Shown: positions 7,917 through 16,445 of the stretch, piece after piece
Layout of the letters: each line of letters begins with the position of its first letter
How positions within the stretch are numbered: position 1 is the stretch's first letter
Assembly (NCBI GenBank): GCA_030424845.1
Contig: JAUHWC010000004.1
Coordinates: forward strand, 310,001 to 374,000
Direction: 5' to 3'
DNA from: Alphaproteobacteria bacterium
Lineage (GTDB): Bacteria; Pseudomonadota; Alphaproteobacteria; Sphingomonadales; Sphingomonadaceae
Length of the DNA: 64,000 bases
Position numbers and translations under genes: made by a program
The notes under the pieces: model-generated
Told to the model about the DNA's origin: nothing
The model's input: only the letters and a program-made list of their open reading frames with translations
Database searches by the model: none

Positions 7917-7937
7917 ATGATATCATTATGATATCAT
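7917..7937 (-). promoter_or_regulatory. tandem palindromic operator in front of the SPFH operon
   Basis: Two perfect copies of the 10-bp palindrome ATGATATCAT, at 7917-7926 and 7928-7937, with centres exactly 11 bp apart (one helical turn). They lie 14 to 34 bases upstream of the SPFH start codon and cover the expected transcription start. Ribbon-helix-helix repressors bind such repeated short operators as adjacent dimers, and the second gene of the operon encodes one, so autoregulation is the simplest reading. Confidence 0.7.
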
Positions 7938-7964
7938 ATTTATCAGGAAAGCCCGTGATTTCAA
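7937..7964 (-). promoter_or_regulatory. promoter of the SPFH-RHH operon
   Basis: On the minus strand TTGAAA (7964-7959), 16 bases, TAAATA (7942-7937). Predicted start near 7930, inside the tandem palindrome, so a protein bound there would block initiation. Confidence 0.45.
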
Positions 7965-7989
7965 TGGAAATCGGATTTGCGCGTTGCGA

Positions 7990-9795
7990 TCAGTGCTGGC
8001 GGATGACGGAGAGGAAGGCCTCGCCATGGGCCTCCAGCTTCTTCGCGCCCACCCCCGTGATACTGCCCATCTCAGCCAGCGAAGCAGGCCGCGCGGCCGC
8101 CATTTCCCGCAAGGTGGCATCATGGAAGATCACGTAGGGCGGCACTTCCAGTTCCTGTGCGATATCGCGGCGCAAGGCGCGCAGGGCATCGAACAAGGGA
8201 TCGCCTACCGGGTTGGGCGCGCTGCTGCGACCCTTGCGTCCGCCGCGGCGAGACTGGCCTTCGGGCGGCCGAATGATCGAGACCTGCTTTTCGCCCTTGA
8301 GGATTTCGCGGGCATCGCCGCCCAGCGCAAGCCCGCCATGCTCGGTCTGCACCAGCGCGCCGCTGGCCTGCAGCGCGCGGGCAAGCGGTTGCAGCAGCCG
8401 CGCGTCCTCGCCCTCGACAATGCCGAAGACAGAAAGCCGGTCATGCCCGCGCTGGATCACGCGGTCATCGCTGGCGCCGGTTAGCACCTTCTGCACATGG
8501 CCGAAGCCGAAGCTCTGCCCGGTGCGATAGACGGCCGACAGCAGCTTGCGCGCCAGTTCGGTCGCTTCGACGACCTGGGGCGGCTGGAGGCAATTGTCGC
8601 AATTGCCGCAGGTTTCGGGTGGATCCTCGCCGAAGTGACGCAGCAGCACCGCGCGGCGGCAGGTGGGCGCCTCCACCAGTGAAGCGAGGGCGTCGAGCCG
8701 CTGGCGCTCGCCTTGCTGGCGCGCCTCGTCCACTTCGCCCAGCCTGAGGCGGGCTTGCGCGAAATCGCCTGCGCTCCAGAACATCACCGCCTGCGCCGGA
8801 TCGCCATCGCGGCCTGCGCGGCCGGTCTCCTGGTAATAGGCTTCGATCGACTTGGGGATGCCGGCATGGGCGACAAAACGCACGTCCGGCTTGTCGATCC
8901 CCATGCCGAAAGCGATGGTGGCGACCACCACCATGTCCTCGCTCGCCACGAAGGCGGACTGGTTGGCGGCGCGCTGTTCGGGCGGCAGGCCTGCATGATA
9001 GGGCAACACCGTGCGGCCGGTCGATGCCGAGAGCTTCTCGGCCAGTTCCTCCACCTTGCGGCGGGTTGGGGCGTAGATGATGCCGGGGCCCGGGTGCTCG
9101 CCCATCAGCCGTTCCAGCTGCCCCTGCAGGCCTTGCCGGTGGCGGATGGCATAGCGGATATTGGGCCGGTCGAAGCCGGCGATGATCATGCCTTCTTCCG
9201 GGATGCCCAGTTGGTGCAGGATGTCCCTGCGCGTATGCGCGTCCGCCGTGGCCGTGAGCGCGAGGCGCGGCACGCCGGCGAACTGCTCCATCAGCGGGGC
9301 AAGCTGGCGATAATCGGGCCGGAAATCATGGCCCCATTCGGACACGCAATGTGCCTCGTCCACCGCGAACAGGGCAATGCGGCCCTGGCCCAGGAGATCG
9401 CGGAAATGCGGCTGGCTGGCCCGTTCGGGCGCGACATAGAGCAGGTCCAGCTCGCCATTGCGGAAAGCATCCTGCGTCTCGCGCCAGTCGGCATCGACGC
9501 TGGTCAGCGTGGCGGCGCGGATACCGTTGGCGCGCGCGGCGCGCAGCTGGTCATGCATCAGCGCGATCAGCGGGGAAATCACGATGCACGTGCCCTCCAG
9601 CAGCGTGGCGGGCAGCTGGTAGGTGAGCGACTTTCCTGCCCCCGTGGGCATGATCGCCAGCGTGCCCTTCCCTGCCATCACGCGGGCCAGCACATCCTCC
9701 TGCACCCCGCGAAACGCCTCGAAACCGAAGACGCTGCGCAGCGCCTCATGCGCCGCTTGCGGCACCGGGGGATGGGCGATTGCGGTGGAAGCCAT
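7990..9795 (-). CDS. recQ: ATP-dependent DNA helicase RecQ
   Basis: 601 residues, the normal length. Walker A is MPTGAGKS (about 49-56), the DEAH box is in AVDEAHCVSEWGHDFRP, and helicase motif VI appears as YYQETGRAGRDG. The zinc-binding RQC part shows CRRAV...CGNCDNC, followed by a winged helix and a C-terminal HRDC domain beginning FDALRALRRDIA. RecQ unwinds DNA 3' to 5' in recombinational repair and fork restart. It reads away from a divergent lipoprotein gene at 9917. Confidence 0.95.
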   Translation of the reverse strand: MASTAIAHPPVPQAAHEALRSVFGFEAFRGVQEDVLARVMAGKGTLAIMPTGAGKSLTYQLPATLLEGTCIVISPLIALMHDQLRAARANGIRAATLTSVDADWRETQDAFRNGELDLLYVAPERASQPHFRDLLGQGRIALFAVDEAHCVSEWGHDFRPDYRQLAPLMEQFAGVPRLALTATADAHTRRDILHQLGIPEEGMIIAGFDRPNIRYAIRHRQGLQGQLERLMGEHPGPGIIYAPTRRKVEELAEKLSASTGRTVLPYHAGLPPEQRAANQSAFVASEDMVVVATIAFGMGIDKPDVRFVAHAGIPKSIEAYYQETGRAGRDGDPAQAVMFWSAGDFAQARLRLGEVDEARQQGERQRLDALASLVEAPTCRRAVLLRHFGEDPPETCGNCDNCLQPPQVVEATELARKLLSAVYRTGQSFGFGHVQKVLTGASDDRVIQRGHDRLSVFGIVEGEDARLLQPLARALQASGALVQTEHGGLALGGDAREILKGEKQVSIIRPPEGQSRRGGRKGRSSAPNPVGDPLFDALRALRRDIAQELEVPPYVIFHDATLREMAAARPASLAEMGSITGVGAKKLEAHGEAFLSVIRQH

Positions 9796-9916
9796 GCCAC
9801 ACCGATTGGCACAGCGCGCCGGACAGGTGAACCGGGCGATCGGCTATTTTGGATTTTATTCCCCGTTCGCGTGCGGTAATCGGTTCGGGCAATCCTTTAG
9901 ACGGAGAGATTATCCC

Positions 9917-10192
9917 ATGAAGACATTCACCAGCCTTGCTTTCGCCTCCATCGCCACGCTTGCGCTGGCCGCATGCGGCGGCACCACCGATGCATCGGAA
10001 GACGCGATGGCCGACAATGTCGAAATGCCGGCGGACCAGGCCATGACCGACACGCCCGAACCGGTCGAGGATGCAGCTGCCACCACCGAAGACGCCGCGA
10101 CGGAAGAGGCCGGTGAAATGGATGCGATCGAAGCAGCCGATGCCGCCGTTGAAGCCGTCGAGGAAGACGCAGCCGAAGCTGCCGCCGAGTGA
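9917..10192 (+). CDS. small acidic lipoprotein, unknown function
   Basis: 91 residues. The signal peptide ends in the lipobox LALAAC with C20. The mature chain is almost entirely Ala, Glu, Asp and Thr with no aromatic residue, and its second half (EAADAAVEAVEEDAAEAAAE) should be a single acidic helix. The internal ATG at 9917 is used because it begins the signal peptide; the frame is open far upstream only as antisense of recQ. Similar in style to the lipoprotein on the opposite strand at 10526-10774. Role unknown; membrane-anchored periplasmic protein. Confidence 0.75.
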   Translation: MKTFTSLAFASIATLALAACGGTTDASEDAMADNVEMPADQAMTDTPEPVEDAAATTEDAATEEAGEMDAIEAADAAVEAVEEDAAEAAAE

Positions 10193-10428
10193 TGCTGGCG
10201 CGCGGCCGGGCTCTTGCTGTCGTGGTGCTGGCCGGGCCAGCGCTGCTCACCGCCTGCGGGTCGGCAGACAATGATCCCGGCCCTGGCGGCGTGAGCGTTG
10301 GCGAGGCGCGGGCGCTGGATGAGGCGGCGGAAATGCTCGACCAGCAGCGCCTGCCCGCTGAAGCGCTGACCGAACCGGGCGATTCGGCCACGCCGCAGGG
10401 CGATCCCGAGCCTGTCGAAGGCGAATGA
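10192..10428 (+). CDS. small lipoprotein, unknown function
   Basis: 78 residues, with a signal peptide and lipobox LLTAC (C22). The rest is short, acidic and probably partly disordered (EARALDEAAEMLDQQRLPAEALT, then Pro/Glu-rich). Its ATG overlaps the TGA of the preceding lipoprotein gene by one base, so the two are translationally coupled. It ends just before a bidirectional terminator. Not recognised as a named family. Confidence 0.65.
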   Translation: MLARGRALAVVVLAGPALLTACGSADNDPGPGGVSVGEARALDEAAEMLDQQRLPAEALTEPGDSATPQGDPEPVEGE

Positions 10429-10464
10429 ACCACCCGCCGCAGTCACGCCTGCGGGGGAAAAGAA

Positions 10465-10499
10465 AAGGGCCGGTCCTGCGATGGCAGGGCCGGCCCTTT
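10465..10499. terminator. bidirectional intrinsic terminator
   Basis: A near-perfect 16-bp inverted repeat (AAAGGGCCGGTCCTGC with GCAGGGCCGGCCCTTT, one G-T position) around a GATG loop. A/T-rich edges on both sides let it serve both the plus-strand lipoprotein pair and the convergent minus-strand lipoprotein. Confidence 0.8.
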
Positions 10500-10525
10500 G
10501 CATAAGCTCCGTTCGGAGCTGCCGA

Positions 10526-10774
10526 TCACATGGCTTCGGCAGCTTCTTCCATGGCTTCTTCTGCGCCTTCGACGGCTTCTTCAGCAGCTTCACCAGCTTC
10601 TTCAGCGCCTTCTTCCATGGCGTCGGTTGCTTCTTCCATGGCGCCTTCGGCTTCTTCCATGGCGTCAGCAGCTTCTTCCATGGCTTCTTCTGCGGGTGCT
10701 TCTTCTTCAGCAGCACATGCAGCAACGCCCAGGCCGAGAACGGCAGCCGAAGCAACAGCGATAATCTTCTTCAT
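10526..10774 (-). CDS. heptad-repeat acidic lipoprotein
   Basis: 82 residues. The signal peptide ends with the lipobox GVAAC (C20), and the mature protein is built from seven-residue AMEEA-type units: Met at 32, 39, 46 and 53, and again at 75 and 82, separated by Ala/Glu. At DNA level this shows as 21-bp near-repeats. The expected product is one long acidic helix tethered to a membrane, outwardly like a small Lpp-type lipoprotein, but it lacks the C-terminal Lys used for peptidoglycan linkage. AAGGGGAA lies upstream of the ATG. Confidence 0.75.
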   Translation of the reverse strand: MKKIIAVASAAVLGLGVAACAAEEEAPAEEAMEEAADAMEEAEGAMEEATDAMEEGAEEAGEAAEEAVEGAEEAMEEAAEAM

Positions 10775-10851
10775 CAGTATTCCCCTTCAAGAATTCGAGG
10801 CGGCATCAGCCGCCCCCAATGAATGAGCCCGTAGCCCCTTCGATAGCCTGC

Positions 10852-11121
10852 TTAGCGCATTTTGTTGCGATGCAACAGGTTTACCGACGCCAATAGGGCT
10901 AACGCACCGACCAGAGAAATCAACAGGGCTTCGACACTGGACGCGCCGAGAAGCGAATTTTGCTTATCTGTCAGCATTTTACTGGATATCGCGCCAGCCA
11001 GGGCCCCTCCGATGCCGGAAAGGACGTTGCGCCGGAGTGCACGAGAATTGCTCGCCTGGCGAACAATCGTGGCGATCCAGCCGAGAATCGCTCCCAGCAT
11101 GGTGTAGAATATCAGCCCCAT
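10852..11121 (-). CDS. GlsB/YeaQ/YmgE-like small membrane protein
   Basis: 89 residues, three hydrophobic segments: MGLIFYTMLGAILGWIATIV at the start, the Gly-rich NVLSGIGGALAGAI in the middle and VEALLISLVGALALLASV near the end. The Gly-rich GIxGAxxGxx pattern resembles the transglycosylase-associated/YeaQ-YmgE stress membrane family. The start at 11121 is the first Met of the hydrophobic segment; upstream, the frame is merely antisense to uppP. Function unproven. Confidence 0.7.
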   Translation of the reverse strand: MGLIFYTMLGAILGWIATIVRQASNSRALRRNVLSGIGGALAGAISSKMLTDKQNSLLGASSVEALLISLVGALALLASVNLLHRNKMR

Positions 11122-11201
11122 GATCCGAAACCTGCTCTCATACCGCCTGTGAAACGCAGGCGCGAAAGCGTGGTTCCGAAGTTGGCGGCCCCCGACGTTG
11201 C

Positions 11202-11996
11202 CTAGAAGAACACCAGCAGGGCCACGCCCATCGCCACGCGATAGATCACGAAGACCATCATCGATGCCTTCTTCAGGAAGTTCATCAGGAAGGCCATGGT
11301 GGCGAAGGCGGCAATGAAGGTGAACACGCCGGTCACGAGCGCATCCCATTGCATCTGCGCGGATGCCTCGGCCAGGTCGAGCACCGCCAGCAGGCCGGCC
11401 CCGGCCACTGCGGGGATCGCCAGCAGGAAGGAGAATCGGGCCGCTTCCACGCGCTTGTATCCCAGTGCGCGCGCCGCCGTCATGGTGACGCCGGAACGGC
11501 TGGTGCCGGGAATCAGCGCCATCGCCTGGGCAATACCGACAAGGATCGCATCGCGCAGCGTCACGTCCTCGAAGCTCTTTTCCTGCTTGCCGAAATGGTC
11601 CGCCGCACCCAGCAGCAGGCCGTAGACAATGAGGTTCACCGCCACCAGATCGGTGACGCGGAAGCTTTCCAGGTAGCCGTTGAGCTTGAGGAACAGGCCG
11701 AGCAGCACGGCGGGAATGGTGCCCACCACCACCCACCAGAACAGGCGGCGCTGCTGCGGATCCTTGCCGATTCCGACCGAGGCGAAACCGCCGCGCGCCA
11801 GCCCCAGCACATCGCGCCAGAAATAGATCACGATCGCCAGCAGCGAGCCGACATGCACCGCGACATCGATCATCGGCCCCTGGTCAGGTAGGTTGGTGAG
11901 ATAGGGGATGAGGATCAGGTGGCCGGATGACGAAATCGGCAGGAATTCGGTGATCCCCTGGACCACCGCGATCAGCAGTTGCTGGAAAAGGGTCAT
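11202..11996 (-). CDS. uppP: undecaprenyl-diphosphate phosphatase
   Basis: 264 residues, polytopic inner-membrane enzyme recycling the C55 lipid carrier for peptidoglycan and other envelope polymers; also called BacA. Both active-site motifs are present: QGITEFLPISSSGHL (about residues 14-28) with the catalytic Glu and Ser cluster, and LIPGTSRSGVTM in the middle. Length is standard. It reads towards the small YeaQ-like gene but is separated from it by 80 bases. Confidence 0.95.
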   Translation of the reverse strand: MTLFQQLLIAVVQGITEFLPISSSGHLILIPYLTNLPDQGPMIDVAVHVGSLLAIVIYFWRDVLGLARGGFASVGIGKDPQQRRLFWWVVVGTIPAVLLGLFLKLNGYLESFRVTDLVAVNLIVYGLLLGAADHFGKQEKSFEDVTLRDAILVGIAQAMALIPGTSRSGVTMTAARALGYKRVEAARFSFLLAIPAVAGAGLLAVLDLAEASAQMQWDALVTGVFTFIAAFATMAFLMNFLKKASMMVFVIYRVAMGVALLVFF

Positions 11997-12116
11997 GCGC
12001 TCTCGGAAGCTCCGCCACTGGAAGAGGCGGGCGGGACAATATGCCCCGCCCTCTTGCGCTTGCGAAGTTCACATGCTGCGCTGCGAAGTCAAGCAGAACA
12101 GCGCACAAGGCCCCTC

Positions 12117-14225
12117 TTACCAGATGGAAACACGCTCTTCCGGCGGAAGGTAGAGCGGATCATCCTCGGTGATGTTGAAGGCATCGTACCAGGCATCGAT
12201 GTGGCGCACCGCGTTGTTGAGGCGGAAATCGCTGGGCGGGTGGGTGCCCGAGATCATCTGGTTGCGCTGGGCCTCGGGCCGCCAGACCGCGCGCCACACC
12301 TGGCCGAAGCCGAGGAAGAAGCGCTGGTCGCCGGTCAGCCCGTCAATCACCGGCGGCTCCTCGCCACCCAGCGAAAGGCGATAGGCGCGATAGGCCATCT
12401 GCAGGCCCACGACATCGCCCAGCGTTTCACCCATGCCGCGGCTGGTCAGGCACAGCTCGCCGTCATCGACGCAATAGGCTTCGAGAAGTTCGAGCAACTT
12501 GGCGGTCTGTGCGCGGAAGCCGGCAAGGTCTTCCGGCTGCCACCAGTTCCTGAGCGTACCCGTACCGTCATAGCGCGAGCCGTTGTCATCGAAACCGTGG
12601 CCGATCTCGTGGCCGATAACAGCACCGATCGCACCGTAGTTCACCGCCGGATCGGCATCCGGGTTGAAGAAGGGCGGCTGCAGGATCGCCGCCGGGAACA
12701 CGATCTGGTTGAACGGCGGCATGTAATAGGCATTCACCGTCTGCGGCAGCATCAGCCATTCCATGCGGTCGACCGGCCGATCAAGGTCGGCCAGGTTATC
12801 GGCCTGCGCCCAGGCAGCACCGCTCACGCGGTTGGCAAGCGGGTTGCCGGCCGTGATCTGGAGACCCTCGTAAGCCTCGAATTCCTCGGGATAGCCGATC
12901 TGCGTGGTGAAGGATTCCAGCTTGGCCCGCGCTTCGGCAAGCGTCGCCTCGGTCATCCAGGTGTTTTCTTCAAGGTCGGCCGCCATGGCCCGCATCAGGT
13001 TGGCAACCAGCTCGTCCATCTGCTCCTTGCTTTCGGGCGGGAAGTGCTTCTCGACATAGAGCGATGCCAGCTGTTCACCCAGCAGGCCTTCCACTTCGGC
13101 GATGGCCCGTTTCCAGCGCGGGCGCTGTTCGTCGCGGCCGTTGATCACGCCTTCGTAGAAGGCGAATTGCGCATCATCGAGATCGCTGGGCAATACGGCG
13201 GCATAGGCAGACAGGAAGCGCACCGCCATCCACGCCTTGAGGTTGGGCAGCGGCGTATCCGCCACCAGTTCCATCATCGCCGGCAAGCCGCCGCCGATCA
13301 TGGCCACCTGCTCTTCGGTCAGGCCCAGCTCGGCGATTTCCTCTTCGGTCGGCTCGATCTGCGGCACGATGAAGCGCTGCACGTCGCCGAAGCCGCCGGC
13401 CTGCAACAGCGTTTCGGTTGGAAACTGCGGGACGAGCGCGACAAGTTCTTCGCGGCTCAGTTCATTGTAGCGCAGTTCCGGGATGCGCAGCACTTCGCCG
13501 TCCCATTCCAGCTGCGCCACGCGGTGTTCGAAATCATAGACATGGCGAGCCGCAGCCTCAGGATCGGCATATCCGGCCTTGCCGAGCATGAAGGCGAGAT
13601 AGTCCATGTAGGCGGCGCGGATTTCCAGGTTCCGTTCGCTGTCGACCAGGTAATAGTCGCGGTCACCCAGCCCCATGCCGTCAAAGCCGACCGAAACGGC
13701 GTGGTTGAACGGATCGCGCGTGTCGATATCGACGGTGGCGGAAACCATCGCCGGGTATCCCGGCTTTTCGAACAGCGTCACCAGGGCAGCCAGGTCAGGC
13801 GCGGTGAAGATCTCGGTCAGGAAGGGATAGGCCGGGGCAAGCCCCGCGGCATTGATGGCTTCCTGGTCAAGGAAGGCGTTGTAGGCATCGACCACGCTGC
13901 GCGCCGACGTGCCGGGCGCGGGATTGGCAGCGACCAGTTCGGCCACCAGGCCTTCGACATCCTCGACCGACTTTTCCCGCAGCATGTCGAAAGCGCCATA
14001 GCGCGAAAGGTCCGGCGGGATCGGGTTGGAGGCAACCCACTTGCCGTTGATATAGGCGTTGAAATCGGCGCCCGGATCGCGGTTCTCGTCAATCTGCGTA
14101 AGGTCCACGCCCCATTCGCCCCAGCTCATGGTGGGCGTTTCGGTGACCTGCTCCTGCGCGATGGCAGGAGTGGCGGCAGCAAGCGCAATGGCGGAGATGC
14201 CGGTGGCAAGTAACTTTCGGATCAT
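12117..14225 (-). CDS. M13-family zinc metallopeptidase (neprilysin/PepO-like)
   Basis: 702 residues with an N-terminal signal peptide (ATGISAIALAAATPAIAQ). The catalytic site is HEIGH with H539, E540 and H543, inside GAVIGHEIGHGFDDNG. The upstream NAYYMPPFNQIVFPA strand and the downstream LTSRGMGETLGD, giving the third zinc ligand Glu, are both typical of M13 endopeptidases. The protein is likely periplasmic and cuts peptides. It is monocistronic, separated by about 200 bases from the ABC exporter. Confidence 0.92.
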   Translation of the reverse strand: MIRKLLATGISAIALAAATPAIAQEQVTETPTMSWGEWGVDLTQIDENRDPGADFNAYINGKWVASNPIPPDLSRYGAFDMLREKSVEDVEGLVAELVAANPAPGTSARSVVDAYNAFLDQEAINAAGLAPAYPFLTEIFTAPDLAALVTLFEKPGYPAMVSATVDIDTRDPFNHAVSVGFDGMGLGDRDYYLVDSERNLEIRAAYMDYLAFMLGKAGYADPEAAARHVYDFEHRVAQLEWDGEVLRIPELRYNELSREELVALVPQFPTETLLQAGGFGDVQRFIVPQIEPTEEEIAELGLTEEQVAMIGGGLPAMMELVADTPLPNLKAWMAVRFLSAYAAVLPSDLDDAQFAFYEGVINGRDEQRPRWKRAIAEVEGLLGEQLASLYVEKHFPPESKEQMDELVANLMRAMAADLEENTWMTEATLAEARAKLESFTTQIGYPEEFEAYEGLQITAGNPLANRVSGAAWAQADNLADLDRPVDRMEWLMLPQTVNAYYMPPFNQIVFPAAILQPPFFNPDADPAVNYGAIGAVIGHEIGHGFDDNGSRYDGTGTLRNWWQPEDLAGFRAQTAKLLELLEAYCVDDGELCLTSRGMGETLGDVVGLQMAYRAYRLSLGGEEPPVIDGLTGDQRFFLGFGQVWRAVWRPEAQRNQMISGTHPPSDFRLNNAVRHIDAWYDAFNITEDDPLYLPPEERVSIW

Positions 14226-14438
14226 GTGTCAGTCCCGTGTTGCGACCCATGCAGGGAAGGGCCCGCGGCCCCCGGCATGGAAAATGGTCTCGTGGATTCT
14301 TCCTAGCGCCTCTCCGGAACGGGAGTCGCCGTTTGTCGGTTACATATGATACTTCGTCGATTAACGAGCGCTGGCCGATGCCTCAAGTGGGCTTTCGCAC
14401 AGGGTGGGCAAGGGGTGGGCAAGGGCCTGGTGCCCAAT

Positions 14439-16229
14439 TCAGCCCAGCGCGGCCTCGTTGAATTGCAGCGCGGCGAGGCGCGCATAGAGCCCGCCCTTGC
14501 CGATCAGCGAGGCATGGTCGCCTTCCTCGACGATCCGCCCTTCGTCCATCACCACGATCCGGTCTGCCGCGCGGATGGTGGCAAGACGGTGGGCGATGAC
14601 GATGGTGGTGCGGTCTTCCATCAAGTGGTCGAGCGCTTCCTGCACCAGCCGCTCGCTTTCGGCATCGAGTGCGCTGGTCGCCTCGTCCAGCAGCAGGATC
14701 GGGGCATCGCGCAGCAGCGCCCGGGCAATCGCCACGCGCTGGCGCTGGCCGCCGGACAGGCGCGCGCCGCCTTCGCCAAGGTAAGTGTCGAGCGCCTCGG
14801 GAAGCTGGCGCAGGAACTGTTCGGCATTGGCCGCGCGGGCCGCTTCCCAGATCGCCTCCTCAGCCGCATCCCATGCGCCATAGCGAAGGTTGTCGCGCGC
14901 GCTGGCGGCAAACAGCGTGCCATCCTGCGGCACCAGCGCCATGCGCTTGCGGATCGCCGCAGGGTCCGCCTGCGTCAGCGGGACGCCGTCCACCTTCACC
15001 GTGCCGGACTGGGGATCGTAGAACCGCTCGGCCAGCTGGAAGATGGTGGACTTGCCAGCGCCGGACGGGCCGACGATGGCCACGGTTTCACCCGGCTCCA
15101 CCTTCAGGGTGAAGCCGTCGATCGCCTTTTCGTGCGGGCGGGTGGGATAGCTGAAGGTGACATTCTCGAACGCCAGGCTGCCCCGCGGCGGCTCGGGCAG
15201 CGGCACCGGCCGGGCCGGCGGGGCGATGGCGGGCTGTTCCCTGAGCAGTTCGTCCAGCCGGCTGGCAGCACCCGCGCCGCGCAACAGTTCGCCATAGACT
15301 TCCGCCAGCGCGCCAAATGCCCCCGCCACCAGCACGCCGGTGAAGACAAAGGCGGTGATCGTGCCGCCGGACAGCGTGCCATCGGCCACCTGCAAGGCGC
15401 CGCGCCACATCACCGCGGTGATCGAGAAGAACACCAGCGCGATCACCACCGCCGTCATCACAGCGCGCAGGCGGATGCGGCGGCGGGCAGTATCGAAGGT
15501 GCTCTCCACGCTGCCGGCAAAGCGCTCCAGCTCGCGCGCTTCCTGGTTGAAACCCTGCACGATCTTCATCGCGCCCAGGGCCTCCGACACGCGGCTGCCG
15601 ACTTCCGCCACGCGGTCCTGGCTTTCCCGGCTGACCAGCCGCAGTTTCCGGCCGATGACGAAGATCGGCACGAGCACCACGGGAATCGCGATGGCGAGCA
15701 GCAGGGTCAGCGAAGGGGCAAGCCAGATCAGGTAGGCCGTGCCGCCGATCACCATGATCGCATTGCGCAGCGCCACGGAAACGGTGGTGCCCACCACATG
15801 TTCGATCTGCGCGGTATCCGCCGTCATGCGGCTGGAAATCTCGCTCGGGCTGTTCTCCTCGAAGAAACCGGGAGACAGGCGCAGCAGGTTTTCCTGCACG
15901 GCAAGACGGATATCGGCGACCACCCGCTCGCCAAGGATGGAGACGAAATAGAATCGCAGCGCCGTGCCCAGCGCCAGCACGGTGACGATCATCAGCAGGT
16001 AGCGGAACCAGCGGCCGATCTCTTCCGGGTCCGCCCCTTCGGCAAAGCCGCGATCGACGATCAGTTGCAAACCGGCGGGAATCGCCAGCGTGGCCGCCGC
16101 CGTGATCACCAGCGCGATACTGGCCGAAAGGACCAGGCCGGGATAGTTCCCGGCAGCGCGCACGATCATGCCCAGCGGGCCTAGGCTGTCTGCCTTGGGA
16201 ACGTCTTGTCGGGCGGATCGGCTGGCCAT
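14439..16229 (-). CDS. MsbA-like ABC exporter (fused permease and ATPase)
   Basis: 596 residues: six membrane helices in the N-terminal half, with the coupling-helix segment RMTADTAQIEHVVGTT, then a complete ATPase: Walker A GPSGAGKST, signature LSGGQRQRVAIARALL, Walker B ILLLDEATSALD, and H-loop IVIAHRLATI. This is the half-transporter organisation of lipid A/lipid or drug exporters and forms a homodimer. I start it at the Met at 16229 (MASRSARQ) because a 35-residue N-terminal extension before it is Trp/Arg-rich and unlike family members. The transported substrate is unknown. Confidence 0.9.
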   Translation of the reverse strand: MASRSARQDVPKADSLGPLGMIVRAAGNYPGLVLSASIALVITAAATLAIPAGLQLIVDRGFAEGADPEEIGRWFRYLLMIVTVLALGTALRFYFVSILGERVVADIRLAVQENLLRLSPGFFEENSPSEISSRMTADTAQIEHVVGTTVSVALRNAIMVIGGTAYLIWLAPSLTLLLAIAIPVVLVPIFVIGRKLRLVSRESQDRVAEVGSRVSEALGAMKIVQGFNQEARELERFAGSVESTFDTARRRIRLRAVMTAVVIALVFFSITAVMWRGALQVADGTLSGGTITAFVFTGVLVAGAFGALAEVYGELLRGAGAASRLDELLREQPAIAPPARPVPLPEPPRGSLAFENVTFSYPTRPHEKAIDGFTLKVEPGETVAIVGPSGAGKSTIFQLAERFYDPQSGTVKVDGVPLTQADPAAIRKRMALVPQDGTLFAASARDNLRYGAWDAAEEAIWEAARAANAEQFLRQLPEALDTYLGEGGARLSGGQRQRVAIARALLRDAPILLLDEATSALDAESERLVQEALDHLMEDRTTIVIAHRLATIRAADRIVVMDEGRIVEEGDHASLIGKGGLYARLAALQFNEAALG

Positions 16230-16328
16230 ATCGCGGGAGCGCCTAGCCCATTCCAGTTGACTATTGAAGCGGCTGTAGCCACGAAATTTCGGCCATGTGG
16301 GCAAAATCCGGGCACAATACCTCTTTTG

Positions 16329-16339
16329 CTGCATTGCAA
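16329..16339 (+). promoter_or_regulatory. possible PhaR-type binding site upstream of phaZ
   Basis: CTGCATTGCAA contains TGC-ATT-GCA, matching the TGCNNNGCA core described for PhaR, the regulator of PHB granule genes in alphaproteobacteria. It lies 107 bases before the PHB depolymerase start. A related TGCAATGC lies upstream of phaB (41334-41341). Sequence similarity only. Confidence 0.3.
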
Positions 16340-16445
16340 CATGGTCTATCCAGCACTTTCATGGCAGCAAATGCCGTCGAAGAGTCGCAACCGAGTCTTG
16401 AGCGCACCGCCAGAGTCGCCGCCGGGGCACAGTCAGGGGAACCGC

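Noticed and set aside
7917-7937. The tandem palindromes as a terminator for recQ
   Set aside because: The stems are short, AT-only and directly adjacent; they lack a GC stem plus T-run, and recQ reads toward them only after its own stop at 7990 on the same strand as the SPFH operon promoter.
10540-10690. CRISPR-like or minisatellite repeats
   Set aside because: The roughly 21-bp units have no spacers and are in frame with the AMEEA heptads of a lipoprotein gene.
11979-14213. A 744-codon plus-strand frame opposite the M13 peptidase
   Set aside because: Same explanation: the minus strand has a signal peptide and the HEIGH zinc site; the plus frame has only Arg/His/Gly-rich sequence.
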